A stretch of 14,244 nucleotides of DNA from Trachelipus rathkii (lineage: Eukaryota; Arthropoda; Malacostraca; Isopoda; Trachelipodidae): assembly GCA_015478945.1 (NCBI GenBank), contig JABUQX010014868.1:70001-84244 (forward strand), in the 5' to 3' direction. Each line of letters begins with the position of its first letter. The first letter of the stretch is position 1. The notes under the pieces were generated by a model. That model made no database searches. It had not been told where the DNA came from and saw only the letters and a program-made list of their open reading frames with translations. This document shows positions 1 through 7,811 of this stretch, in pieces. The position numbers were made by a program, and so were the translations under genes.

Positions 1-254
1 TCAATTGGTTCTTCAGTATCTACTGGCTGAGATGAGAGTGAGACTAGATTAACTTTAGCTACTGCTAAACTTTTATCCTTTCCTTCAAAGTACAAATCCA
101 AGTCCCTGTCAATTGGTCTCTGCAACACTTGACTCATATTTATAAGACCAAGTGCCAAGGTTTTGCAACCAAGGAAAGTTCTATTTTTATATTTTTTCCT
201 TCTTTGTAACATTATTTGTAATGTATTTCCATCCCTTTTTAAAAAATGTGGATA
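1..254 (-). CDS. PACS: PACS internal exon (furin-binding region, second half), partial at window edge
   Basis: Read on the minus strand from 254 to 1, this is 84 intact codons plus two bases with no stop. It opens [10 protein letters not shown], continues [15 protein letters not shown], then [10 protein letters not shown], and ends [12 protein letters not shown]. These are hallmark segments of the PACS1/PACS2 cargo (furin-binding) region. PACS is a cytosolic sorting adaptor that links acidic-cluster cargo such as furin to AP-1/AP-3 coats for endosome-to-TGN retrieval; that role is known for the family, not shown here. The exon starts directly after a TTTTTTTCAG acceptor (AG at 256-255) in phase 0, matching the phase at the end of the upstream exon. 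It runs off the window at 1 without a visible donor, and in relatives an acidic Ser/Glu-rich stretch follows. The arginine/lysine-rich core is conserved; the stretch [20 protein letters not shown] is more divergent. Identification rests on remembered family sequence but is strong. Confidence 0.93.
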
Positions 255-388
255 CTGAAAAAAATATCAAGCATATTTGTAAGAAATGCTTTAATTTCAA
301 TAACACTAATTAAAGTTAACATTAAACCCTAGTGATATCACAGCTAAATTTCAAAGATAAACATTTAATTCTATCATTATTTACAAAC
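255..388 (-). other. PACS intron of 134 bp, GT-AG
   Basis: This short intron separates the two PACS exons. On the minus strand it begins GTTTGTAAAT and ends GATATTTTTTTCAG, a canonical T-rich acceptor. Removing it joins the flanking frames in phase 0 and gives an uninterrupted PACS-like peptide. Both splice sites and the phase agree, so the boundaries are firm. Confidence 0.9.
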
Positions 389-566
389 CTGTAAAGAAAA
401 GGAAAGTTGCAATTCGGTGTCTAAAAGACCATTTTGGGTAAGAGGAATTTCATTTGATCTAAGAATACGTTTAGAATTTTGCATTTTAACAGCAAGAGTA
501 ACAGATGCCAGCTCTACACCTAAGGGTTGTAATACTTGAAGACGTGTGACGGTGACATTACACAAT
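389..566 (-). CDS. PACS: PACS internal exon (furin-binding region, first half)
   Basis: On the minus strand from 566 to 389 this exon encodes 59 complete codons after one base that finishes a split codon. It begins LCNVTVTRLQVLQ, contains the signature VKMQNSKRILRSNEI, and ends ELQLSFSLQ. This matches the start of the conserved PACS cargo-binding region, and joining it to the next exon gives the expected continuation SFSLQ-YPHF. The acceptor is ATATTTTAG (AG at 568-567) and the donor is CAG|GTTTGT (GT at 388-387). The methionine at 565-563 of the local open frame is not the start codon, because that ORF runs through both splice sites into intron. The true first exon, with a conserved TWEVD-like segment in relatives, was not found in this window and probably lies beyond the right edge. 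Confidence 0.93.
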
Positions 567-1400
567 CTAAAATATTTAAAATGAGCATTAATTAGTTTAA
601 GATAGATAGATATTTAGTTAGATTCTGTGATGACAGGTTGTGTTTAACCGTGCTCCCATGTTTTTTAAGTGATGTGTTTTGTCTTCTATGTAAATGTTTT
701 ATTTATTGATTAGTTTTATCCCTTAATAAGTGTGTGGTCAAGTGTTTATTAAGTGCTTTCCCATTTTATTAATTTTTAAAATATATACCATGGTTATGAT
801 ATCTGCTGAAGAAACCTCTAGATACATTGTGAAAAAAATAAGCATTTCATTTTAATTCATATCATTTGTTTTTTTTTTTTTTATGGTTTATGACAGCTTT
901 GTTTCAGTTGGATTTTAAGATAGCATAATACAACTTAGTTTAGCAACCTATAGGTTTTATAAAATATAGTTTAGTTAGTTTAATTAATATTTAGTATTAG
1001 GCTATTTTTATTTCACTCAAATTTTTTTTTTTTAGCAATTTTTCTCAAATTTACACATTCTAATAAATTTAAAGATTTTATTATTGTTGTTGCTGTTGTT
1101 CTGTTTTAAAAATTTGGGCTTGGAGGATTAGTTTCGTGTGTAAATTTTGTTTATTTTTTTTTTTTGAGTATTGCAAAAAAAGTTTGGCAATATTCATTTT
1201 TGTCCCACTATTTATTGTTTATTTGTATCTGATTTTGTTTGTTTGGGGTTTGTGCTTGTGGTTTTTAAGGTGTGTTTGGGTGTGTGTTGAAGTTTGAATG
1301 ACTGGATGGGAAGATGTGGGGATGGTGGGTTCTCTACTAAAATAGTCAAATCTGTCCTGCATCCTAACATAATCTGTGCGATACCACCACTCTTACTCTC
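567..1400. other. T-rich intronic sequence, no gene seen
   Basis: Upstream (minus-strand sense) of the PACS exon lies T-rich unique-looking sequence with poly-T runs near 868-882, 1022-1033 and 1155-1165 and a GT-rich patch around 1230-1300. No conserved exon was found on either strand. By inference it is the 3' part of the long PACS intron. The minus-strand read of 'ctcccatg' near 650 gives a short TWE-like peptide but fails as an exon. Confidence 0.6.
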
Positions 1401-1402
1401 AA

Positions 1403-1970
1403 CCTAATATTTTATTATTGTCTGAGACCTAGTTGGAAAGGGATTCTTTCTCAAATAAACTTAATATCTCCAATTATAACTTGTTTTACAATTTCCATCT
1501 GAATGATGGAGTCTGTGCCTATATAAAAATTAACACTCCTGTAACATGTCTAGAGAACCTTGAATCTCCTAACTTCAATGTTTTATGGCTTAAAATCTTT
1601 CTTCCAACTACTACCATTATTTAAGTTTAATTATCAAACTCCCTAAATGGAAGATTTTCACACATTTTTGACTTTCTTACTACTTCTCATGAGACTGTTT
1701 ATCTTCTCATCCAAATGCTGAGGTCCTCTATTAGGGGATTTCATGACACCACACTGAGTGGTTGGGCTCCTACCAATGCAGGCGGGGAGGAGGCCAAAAA
1801 CATTCAGCATTCTCAAAATCTGGAACAGCCTAATTAAAGACCTACACAAATTCCAATTGAACAAAACCATTCTGACACACTGATTATGCTCCACTACTAC
1901 TGCTCCTCAAAGAATACACATCCCTCTTTATTTGTAACTATTGACCACAATCATGTAAGCTCCATTTAAT
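1403..1970 (+). pseudogene. Jockey-like EEP endonuclease remnant
   Basis: The domain would nick target DNA to prime reverse transcription. The SETW box is read as S-E-T-stop because the Trp codon is TAG at 1430-1432; the following LERDSFSNKLN is in the same frame. That frame stays open to the TAA at 1622-1624. Beyond it the match continues only by switching frame: DFLTTSHETV near 1668-1697, TNAGGEEAKN near 1773-1802, LEQPN near 1822-1836, and the DHNHV box near 1950-1964. Several frameshifts and stops make it non-functional. The GDFN motif expected between SHETV and TNAGG is not convincingly present. Confidence 0.72.
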
Positions 1971-2191
1971 TATTAATACCTCTCCTATAGCAGCCCACCA
2001 TGCAATAAAACGTACTTCTGCACTTTAATTGGCCAATTGGGGGAATTGCGTCGCTTTTTTGCTAAACTATTCTTGCAATGAATCCTGTTTGACTGAGGAT
2101 TGCTTCAGTCTGCTGAAAAGGTAAGGGCTGTTGGATCACTGGGTGATTCATTCCATTCTTCAACTACTAAAATCTTTTCCTCCACAAATTC

Positions 2192-2632
2192 ATGTTGATG
2201 AGCCTGTTCTCATGCAATCCAAGAAGAGACATTGCCTATCAGGAATGTAAAAACTCTTGGCTCTATCACAAACTTAGTAATTTTGCCATTCTGCTCAGAA
2301 TCGTTAAAGGGATATTATTGGACAGACTAAGCACACTTTCACTAAAAGAAAAGTGTGACAACCTACTTGGCTCTCCTACTGATGAAAATTTCTTGCCTCT
2401 CGCTAAAAACATCTCTAATAACTTTTGTAAATCTGCCTTTCCTCCTCTTATTCACTCTGACGGATCTGTAGCTACTCTCCCATTGAAAGAAGCAATCTCT
2501 TCAGCGTCTTTTTCATCTAAATTCTACCAGGATGATTCCAGCATCCCTCCTACTACTTCTCTCGGGTTTCATAATAAGAGTGCCTTCCCTCCCACACTGT
2601 CTACCACCTGTAAAACAAAAACTCTCCTATAA
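2192..2632 (+). pseudogene. Jockey-like ORF2 linker between endonuclease and RT
   Basis: This is a 146-codon open stretch whose Met start is incidental. The part around residues 50-95 (KEKCDNLLGSPTDENFLPLA, then KNISNNFCKSAFPPLIHSDG) and PLKEAISSASFSSKFYQDDS match the conserved pre-RT linker of arthropod jockey LINEs as I remember it. Upstream, RDIAYQECKNSW fits the 'R..AY..WK.S' segment. It should be read as a surviving open piece of the decayed element, not as a host gene. The frame is lost just before RT. Confidence 0.72.
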
Positions 2633-2680
2633 AAGGCCCATCTTGATATGAAGGCTGTCCAGTTTATAGTAAAACTCTCT

Positions 2681-3133
2681 CAGATCACACCTTGCATCAA
2701 ACATTACAACAGCCTGGATACTGTAAAAAGGATAAAAATCACACCAGTTTTATACTATTATAACATATACAATACACCCCCATTATTAAACACATTAGTA
2801 CCCAATTGACCCATAGAACAATTTCTTAATATCCAAATAAAACCATACTCCTAGCAAGTCTATCCAAAATATTCCATACAGAAACTCTGGATTGCCAACA
2901 TGAATAATGCGAAGTAATGACTCTTCACTGGGCACCCCCCCCCCCCCCCGGGAATACAATTTAAAAATTTACAATGCCTCCTTCCCCCACTATCAAAGGA
3001 TGTCCCCCTCCCAAACATGTAGATATACAAAAACATGCTTAAATAGATTACCATGCCTAGCGAACATTGGACAAGCCTACATAGTGGAGGAATATCGGGC
3101 CATCTGCTTTCATAGGAAGGAGGGCAGGAGAAC
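2681..3133. other. Unassigned sequence with a 15-base poly-C run
   Basis: After the jockey fragment there is no recognisable coding or repeat match. The notable feature is a run of 15 C at 2935-2949 followed by GGG. Open frames crossing the run on both strands are products of low complexity. The 3' side (2950-3133) is pyrimidine-rich, then mixed. Confidence 0.5.
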
Positions 3134-3149
3134 AATATATATATATATC

Positions 3150-3366
3150 AAGGCACGTGCCATGACGGTCGCTCAGGGTAGGCAGGCCTAATTAATATAT
3201 ACTGCAAATATATTAAAATTAAGCCTATCTATCTTAAGAGACAAAGGCATGTGTCATGACTTGTCTCTCAGGGTAGGGAGGCTTAATTTTAATATATATA
3301 TAAGATATATATACATATTAAAATTGAAGCCTTGCCTACCCTGGAGCGCATGCACGGCATGTGCCT
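3150..3366. repeat. Four-arm alternating inverted repeat (foldback block)
   Basis: Four related units of about 35-55 bp alternate in orientation: 3150-3200 (+), 3208-3242 (-), 3244-3298 (+) and 3313-3366 (-). The shared unit reads roughly AGGCAYGTGYCATGAC, then CTCAGGGTAGGCAGGC, then TTAATTTTAATATATA. The second and third units contain a perfect 19-bp inverted pair (3208-3226 against 3279-3297). The first and fourth pair through AGGCAYGTGCC and CAGGGTAGGCA. TA repeats border the block on both sides. It has no coding potential and would fold into nested hairpins. It could be a small non-autonomous foldback element or a local inverted amplification. Confidence 0.85.
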
Positions 3367-3368
3367 GA

Positions 3369-3466
3369 TAATATATTATATATATTATATACAGGAGATA
3401 TACAAATATATATCGAATGTATATATTTATATATATATAATTATATTATATATATATATATATATA
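3369..3466. repeat. (TA)n microsatellite, imperfect
   Basis: Imperfect TA repeats with interruptions such as CAGGAG and CGAATG; the cleanest run is 3446-3466. It abuts the foldback block. Confidence 0.9.
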
Positions 3467-3680
3467 GGGATGATCCAAAAAAATTACTATTTCTAATTCC
3501 AAAATTTCTAACACTAATTAAATTTTTTTTGCCGATTCTCCAATTCTCAATGCCAATTTCCTATACTATCACACTATGCCAAAATAATTTTGAATGTTGA
3601 TAAATAGGATCTAATGTAAGTCTTACCCAACCAAATCCAAAAAAATCAAGTTCTTCCATTTAGACCATACATTTGTATCC
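3467..3680. other. AT-rich unique sequence, no gene seen
   Basis: Between two TA arrays lies A/T-rich sequence with pyrimidine-rich stretches (about 3520-3580). No recognisable coding or repeat match; an open frame that begins inside the TA array is a low-complexity Tyr/Ile product. Confidence 0.5.
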
Positions 3681-3736
3681 AATATATATATATTAATATA
3701 TTAATATATATTATATATATATATAATATATATATG

Positions 3737-3767
<31 letters not shown>

Positions 3768-3768
3768 A
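3681..3768. repeat. (TA)n microsatellite
   Basis: TA/AAT dinucleotide repeats with a long pure run at 3742-3766. Confidence 0.95.
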
Positions 3769-4069
3769 TTTACCTTGAATGCAGCTTGGTGGTGTGACGA
3801 TCTATTCCCCTGCTGCAAACAATTTCATGCGGAACTGTGGTCTTTAAAAGACCTAGTTGACATTTGTTTTTCGCCATTGTGTTTAAAACAATATTGGCCT
3901 AATTATTAAGATGAAAAACCCCATGGAAAAAACCATAAGGTCAAGCCATAAGTTTAGGCTTTACTCATAACATGTTATATTCGAGTATATATTATAAATC
4001 ATAATAAAGGATCTGCCTCTTGCAAGATAAAATTTAGAGCAGAAACTGTGAAACAGAAAACTAAATAAA
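3769..4069. other. Unassigned sequence between microsatellites
   Basis: Mixed-composition sequence with a short near-palindrome GGTCTTTAAAAGACC at 3840-3854. I recognise no exon or transposon domain. Confidence 0.5.
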
Positions 4070-4120
4070 AAATATATAATTATATATATGTACATAATTA
4101 TATTTTTTTTTTTTTTTTTA
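4070..4120. repeat. TA-rich tract followed by poly-T
   Basis: Short TA repeats (4070-4105) followed by a run of 15 T ending in AAG. Simple sequence only. Confidence 0.8.
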
Positions 4121-4318
4121 AGTGGATGTACAGAACTACCTAAAGTCAAATGGATCTAAAGGTTTATAGATAATAATTTAAAAAGAAAAATCGCAATATC
4201 ATTTATATTTTGTCTAGGCAAGTATACATGTTTTAATACAAATTTTATTCATACATCAATAGATGTAGACAAGTTACTATATACAGATCTTTTGATTATC
4301 CACTATCAATATTTGCTG

Positions 4319-4394
4319 TTAATATATATATATATATATATAAATATATATATATAGTATATATATATAATATATTAATATATATAATATAAAT

Positions 4395-4450
<56 letters not shown>

Positions 4451-4502
4451 TATGATATATTATATATATATATAGATATAATATTATATATATGATAATA
4501 TG
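4319..4502. repeat. (TA)n microsatellite, about 180 bp
   Basis: Long imperfect TA array, interrupted by single A/T insertions and a few G (for example 4357 and 4474). It lies immediately left of the hairpin element. Confidence 0.95.
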
Positions 4503-4546
4503 TAATTATCTTGTAGACAGCGACCCACACATTTTTTAGACCAAAC

Positions 4547-4717
4547 TTTTTCTAAAGTTCAAAAAAATTTCAAAGTTCAGAAAAGTTAAGTTAGGTTTTT
4601 TAAGAAATGTTTAGTGCAGCTTCTGGCATAATTCGAGAAGCTTGCCACTAAAGAATTTTTTAAAAAACTTAACTTAAACTTTTCTGAACTTAGAAATTTT
4701 TTTTTGACTTAGAAAAA
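4547..4717. mobile_element. Full-length hairpin (MITE-like) element
   Basis: The left arm 4547-4616 (TTTTTCTAAAGTTC, then AAAGTTCAGAAAAGTTAAGTT, then TTTAGTG) is the imperfect reverse complement of the right arm 4646-4717 (CACTAAAG, then AACTTAACTTAAACTTTTC, then TTAGAAAAA). The 29-bp centre itself holds GCTTCT and AGAAGC at 4619-4624 and 4636-4641, so the whole unit can snap into one long stem. It has no coding potential. TA-rich DNA on both sides (4319-4502 and 4730-4830) fits a TA target preference, but a target duplication cannot be defined inside TA repeats. Confidence 0.82.
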
Positions 4718-4729
4718 TATACACCTTAA

Positions 4730-4765
4730 ATAATATATGATATTATATATATATATATATATTAT

Positions 4766-4797
<32 letters not shown>

Positions 4798-4830
4798 TTA
4801 TATATATATTATATATATATATATATATAT
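4730..4830. repeat. (TA)n microsatellite
   Basis: TA array between the hairpin element and the next transposon-like block; runs are pure apart from extra A/T bases. Confidence 0.95.
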
Positions 4831-4831
4831 A

Positions 4832-5822
4832 GCGTCGGCGGGGTGACTTGGATACCACTTTAGTATAACTTCGTTCCCCGACTTCCCCTAATTCGATTTT
4901 TGGAATTTTTTTTTTTTTGTAAGTCACGGCCCTAAGTCGGGCATAAGCACACAAAAAATAATAATGTTAATTCTAATAATAAAAGTTTTATTAAAGTTTG
5001 AAAAACGCCGAGTCAGCGACCGTGGAGCGTGAGCGGACCACCATTGAGGGGTGACTCGGAACCATCTGTTTTAAATTCGTCTTTTATGTATAATTTCAAT
5101 TGTATATTTTAAATTTTAGTTATAATAATTATTTATCATGTTAAAATTCGTAATAGTAATAAAAATGTCAATAATGATAAATAAAATACAAAATATAATA
5201 AGGTGGTCCGATTCACCCCTCCGTAAACGCTAAAGAATTTTGACACTTTTTGAACTCGTTATTTTTTTATTTAAAAGTTTCATTTTTTTAAAAAACTTTC
5301 ACTTAAATATAAGTAACTTGTTATTACATTTAAATTAATTATACGTAATAAAAATTGTCAATAATAATTACGTAAAATACGAAAAACAAGGTGGTCCGAG
5401 CACCCCCTTTTTTCATCAATTTTAGTGCGGTGGTGAATCGGACCATTACGCCCCGTTTTTTTTGCCACTAATACTGCTTTGGATCAAAAATTTACTTTGC
5501 AGTTTAAAGCTAACATACGGTCGTGTATCCACTGAAAAAATAATGTAAAATCATCCACAATATTTCATTTTATAACGGTTAAAAACTCACATTTTTCAAA
5601 AGTAAGTTCTATTGAAGGAGAAATTTTGTACCTTAATTTCTAACATTTTTTAAAAATATTAAAAACTTTCTAGAAATTAAGATCTTCTAAATAAAACTTG
5701 TAGTAACTAAGGCGAGGCTATAAAATGAGCGAAATTTTTATTTTTTTTGATTATTTTTATTTTATTAAGAGTGGAACCGAATCACCCCCTCCTAAGAGGC
5801 GGGCCTGTCACCCCACCTGAGC
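4832..5822. mobile_element. Probable non-autonomous DNA transposon with GGGGTGAC ends
   Basis: The left edge (GCGTCGGCGGGGTGACTTGG at 4832-4851) and the reverse complement of the right edge (GCTCAGGTGGGGTGACAGGC, 5822-5803) resemble each other and both abut TA. Inside, the same motif (GGGGTGAYTCGGACCACC) recurs in both orientations: about 5046-5065 (+), 5202-5221 (-), 5390-5409 (-), 5428-5445 (+) and 5771-5790 (-). Sequence around the two middle minus copies repeats in tandem with a 188-bp spacing (5149-5222 against 5343-5410). No transposase frame is visible. The size, ends and lack of coding sequence fit a non-autonomous DNA transposon with subterminal repeats. The superfamily is not identified, and a complex local repeat is an alternative. 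Confidence 0.62.
5149..5410. repeat. Two-copy tandem repeat, 188-bp period
   Basis: CGTAATAGTAATAAAAATGTC (5149-5169) and CGTAATAAAAATTGTC (5344-5359) are each followed by AATAAT, then AAAATAC, then AAGGTGGTCCG. The anchor GGTGGTCCG lies at 5202-5210 and 5390-5398, an exact offset of 188. Divergence between the copies shows the duplication is not recent. Confidence 0.8.
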
Positions 5823-6076
5823 TATATGTGATGTACCGATTACCATGTGTATCAGTCAATTTATATACCAGTATCAATATCAGGCAAATTTTATAGTATC
5901 AGCTCAGTAAATTTTGTTGACACCTGTTTATCTGATATCAAACCTTTTATTTAAATTGTTGCATTGAAGATATTGAGTGCCTGCATGCTGCAGTAAAATC
6001 TTCGGAAACTGCGCTGTATATTTTTCATTATGCTATATGATTTTTATATTATTGCTAAATATTTGTATATTGCTGC
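5823..6076. other. Unassigned sequence
   Basis: Mixed sequence rich in TATCA/GATA words (for example near 5875-5940) with no long open frame and no domain I recognise. Confidence 0.5.
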
Positions 6077-6141
6077 TATATATATATATATGATATATAT
6101 ATAATAATATAATATAATATATATATATATATATATATATT
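6077..6141. repeat. (TA)n microsatellite
   Basis: TA array with AAT interruptions; the source of a Tyr/Ile-rich spurious open frame on the minus strand. Confidence 0.95.
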
Positions 6142-6652
6142 TATTATTGGAGCCATTTGGGCAGATGAGAGGGGCTGGAAGCTGAAATATGTAGAAAATT
6201 AAGGTGAAAAAATTCGCAAATAAATAAAATACAATCATTTTTAATTTTTTTTTAAATTTAAAGGGCAAATACCTCCCCAAAATCTACCTCCGTGCTACAA
6301 ATGTTCATGTTTTAGAACTTTCACCTCTCTAGCCCCTCAGAAGAATTGTAAAGGCTAAAATAATCCTTTTCATCCCTCCAAATTATCAAGAAGTAACAAA
6401 AATAGGTGGGGGCCTCCCCGAAAATGGGGGAGGGGAAAAACAGGTCATATTCAGGAGGTCAGTTTATAAGAATCAGCAGGAATGGTATAAGGGACCGATT
6501 TTCATGCAGACCAGAAATAAAAAAAAAATAGGAAAAATATATTGATAGTATTATCCTTAAAAAAAGCTAAAATTAGTCAAACTAAGTTTGGTTTTATTTT
6601 TTTAACTTTTTATTGAACTATACATTAAAAATAGCCTATACTTGATTAAATT
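6142..6652. other. Unassigned repeat-like sequence with inverted pieces
   Basis: GAGGGGCT at 6169-6176 has its reverse complement AGCCCCTC at 6331-6338, with weaker matching inward (GAAA/TTTC), suggesting an old inverted-repeat element of about 170 bp. A second small hairpin, CCTCCCC (6413-6419) against GGGGAGG (6427-6433), follows. No coding remnant is seen. Confidence 0.5.
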
Positions 6653-7096
6653 ATTTTTGGTAATAATAGTGCAGAGGGGTCACCCTTTTTTTATTTTTAA
6701 ATCACAGGAATAGCTACTCTAAAAAAAATAAATAATGAAACGAAAATCATTGCTCTCTTTAGGAAAAAGTTACAGCCTCTTTAAGTTGTAAAAACTCCCA
6801 TAGACTTTTCATTTTGATCCATCAAGGTAGTCTTATTTCAATCCTCTAATTCAGGTTTTATGATAAGTTTGTTACGGTAACACAGAGAAAATCTATAAGG
6901 AAAATTAAACAAATCTTATCATTAACCCCGAAACTATCCCAAAAACGACACAAGGCCCACCTAATATTTTTTATAAGAAAAACCTATGGGATTTTTTAAC
7001 TTTGAAAGGCTAACTTTTTTCCTAAAGACTTAAAGTCACTTTTTTTTTTTTTTAAAGCTTTAATATTTTTTTTAAAGTAGCTATATCCTATGATTT
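6653..7096 (+). mobile_element. Palindromic MITE, copy 1
   Basis: First of several copies of a foldback element. The left arm runs from TTTTTGGTAATAATAG through AAATCACAGGAATA, CTCTCTTTAGGAAAAAGTTA and ACTCCCATAG. The right arm repeats these in reverse complement (CTATGGGATTTTTTAACTTT at 6984-7003, TTTTTTCCTAAAGA at 7015-7028, ATATCCTATGATTT at 7083-7096). An inner pair around ATGATAAG (6858-6868) and CTTATCAT (6915-6922) closes the palindrome. The right terminal TIR is replaced by a run of 20 A (7097-7116) that leads straight into copy 2. No coding sequence. Confidence 0.85.
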
Positions 7097-7116
7097 AAAA
7101 AAAAAAAAAAAAAAAA

Positions 7117-7512
7117 GTAATTATTACCCAGAGGGTTTTCACCCCCGATTTTTAAGAAAAAATCACAGGGATATACTCTAAAAAATAATAATGGAAAAGT
7201 AAAATAAATTTCACTCTTTAGGCAAAAAAAAGTATAGCCTTCAAGTTATTAAAACTCCCATAGACGTTTCATTTTTGATCCATCCATTAGGTCTCATTTC
7301 AGGCCTCTAAGTCAGGTTATGATAAGTTTTGTAGGTAATATTAGTCACTTAAATCTATGTAGAATAACAAATCTTATCATAACCTGAACTAGGATGGCCC
7401 TAAAATGAGCATGAGGCCCACTAAATTTTTTATAAAGTCTATGCGGAAAATTTTAAACTTTTGGAGACGCTGCTAACTTTTTTTCTAAAAGAGACTGCGA
7501 TTTTAGTTTTCT
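7117..7512 (+). mobile_element. Palindromic MITE, copy 2
   Basis: Head-to-tail with copy 1. It starts GTAATTATTACCCAGAGGG, followed by CACCCCCGATTTTTAAG and AATCACAGGGATATACTC. The centre has a perfect 15-bp inverted pair, TCAGGTTATGATAAG (7312-7326) and CTTATCATAACCTGA (7373-7387). The right arm stops after CTAAAAGAGACTGCGATTT, so the last 80 bp or so of the right terminal arm is missing. Sequence right of 7512 is unrelated. Confidence 0.85.
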
Positions 7513-7811
7513 TCTCTGGGTTTATTTGGATTCTTAATAGACTTTCTGTATTTAAATACAGGTCTTTATTAATTGTTACTTTATTTATGATAATTTAAAT
7601 TAAATTAGGTTTTCCATTCACAGACTACAGATAAGCCCACCTTATAACTTTTATATATCCCTGCCCTACGAAAGCTAAAATAAATTGTTTTAAATTTTTA
7701 ACCTATTTAAAGAGATTATTTATGTTCTTATTTAGTTATAAGTGATATTTAAACTGTAGTTGGTCTAAAATAATAGGTACAGGTTAGTTAAGCTAATAAT
7801 AATTTTAAAGT
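7513..7811. other. AT-rich sequence left of the CR1-like LINE
   Basis: Nothing recognisable. It could include the 5'UTR of the LINE, whose coding remnant begins at 7812, but no boundary or target duplication is visible. Confidence 0.4.

Larger units (their letters stand above)
1403..2680 (+). mobile_element. Jockey-clade LINE fragment (endonuclease, linker, start of RT), decayed
   Basis: Plus-strand translation in shifting frames shows an apurinic-type endonuclease of a jockey-like non-LTR retrotransposon. It starts PNILLLSET at 1403-1429, where the catalytic Glu is codon 1424-1426, and continues NLFYNFHLNDGVCAYI (about 1472-1525). Next come a TNAGGEEAKN segment near 1773-1802 and a DHNHVSSI segment near 1945-1968 that fits the catalytic Asp-His of the family. 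A linker open from 2192 to 2632 contains LAKNISNNFCKSAFPPL, typical of the region between endonuclease and RT in arthropod jockey elements. Near 2634-2680 the reading HLDMKAVQFIVK resembles the start of RT. No YADD box or 3' end follows, so the copy is truncated or interrupted. It lies antisense to PACS. Confidence 0.8.

Noticed and set aside
377..565. Small minus-strand ORF with its own Met as a separate 62-residue gene
   Set aside because: Its body is a PACS exon; the last residues read into the intron past a GT donor, and the Met is an internal residue.
640..670. Minus-strand reading resembling a TWE peptide as the upstream PACS exon
   Set aside because: The residues after Trp-Glu do not match, a stop follows quickly and no splice sites fit.
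1658..1894. Minus-strand ORF of 78 codons
   Set aside because: Antisense shadow of the jockey-like endonuclease remnant; no family resemblance.
2860..3191. Overlapping ORFs on both strands across the poly-C run
   Set aside because: They owe their Pro/Gly runs to poly-C/poly-G and show no domain; one ends inside the inverted-repeat block.
3150..3366. CRISPR-like array
   Set aside because: Units alternate in orientation, spacers are not unique or regular, and the context is eukaryotic.
3361..6280. Tyr/Ile-rich ORFs (3361-3600, 3961-4149, 4709-4954, 6044-6280)
   Set aside because: They are translations of TA microsatellites and poly-A/T tracts.
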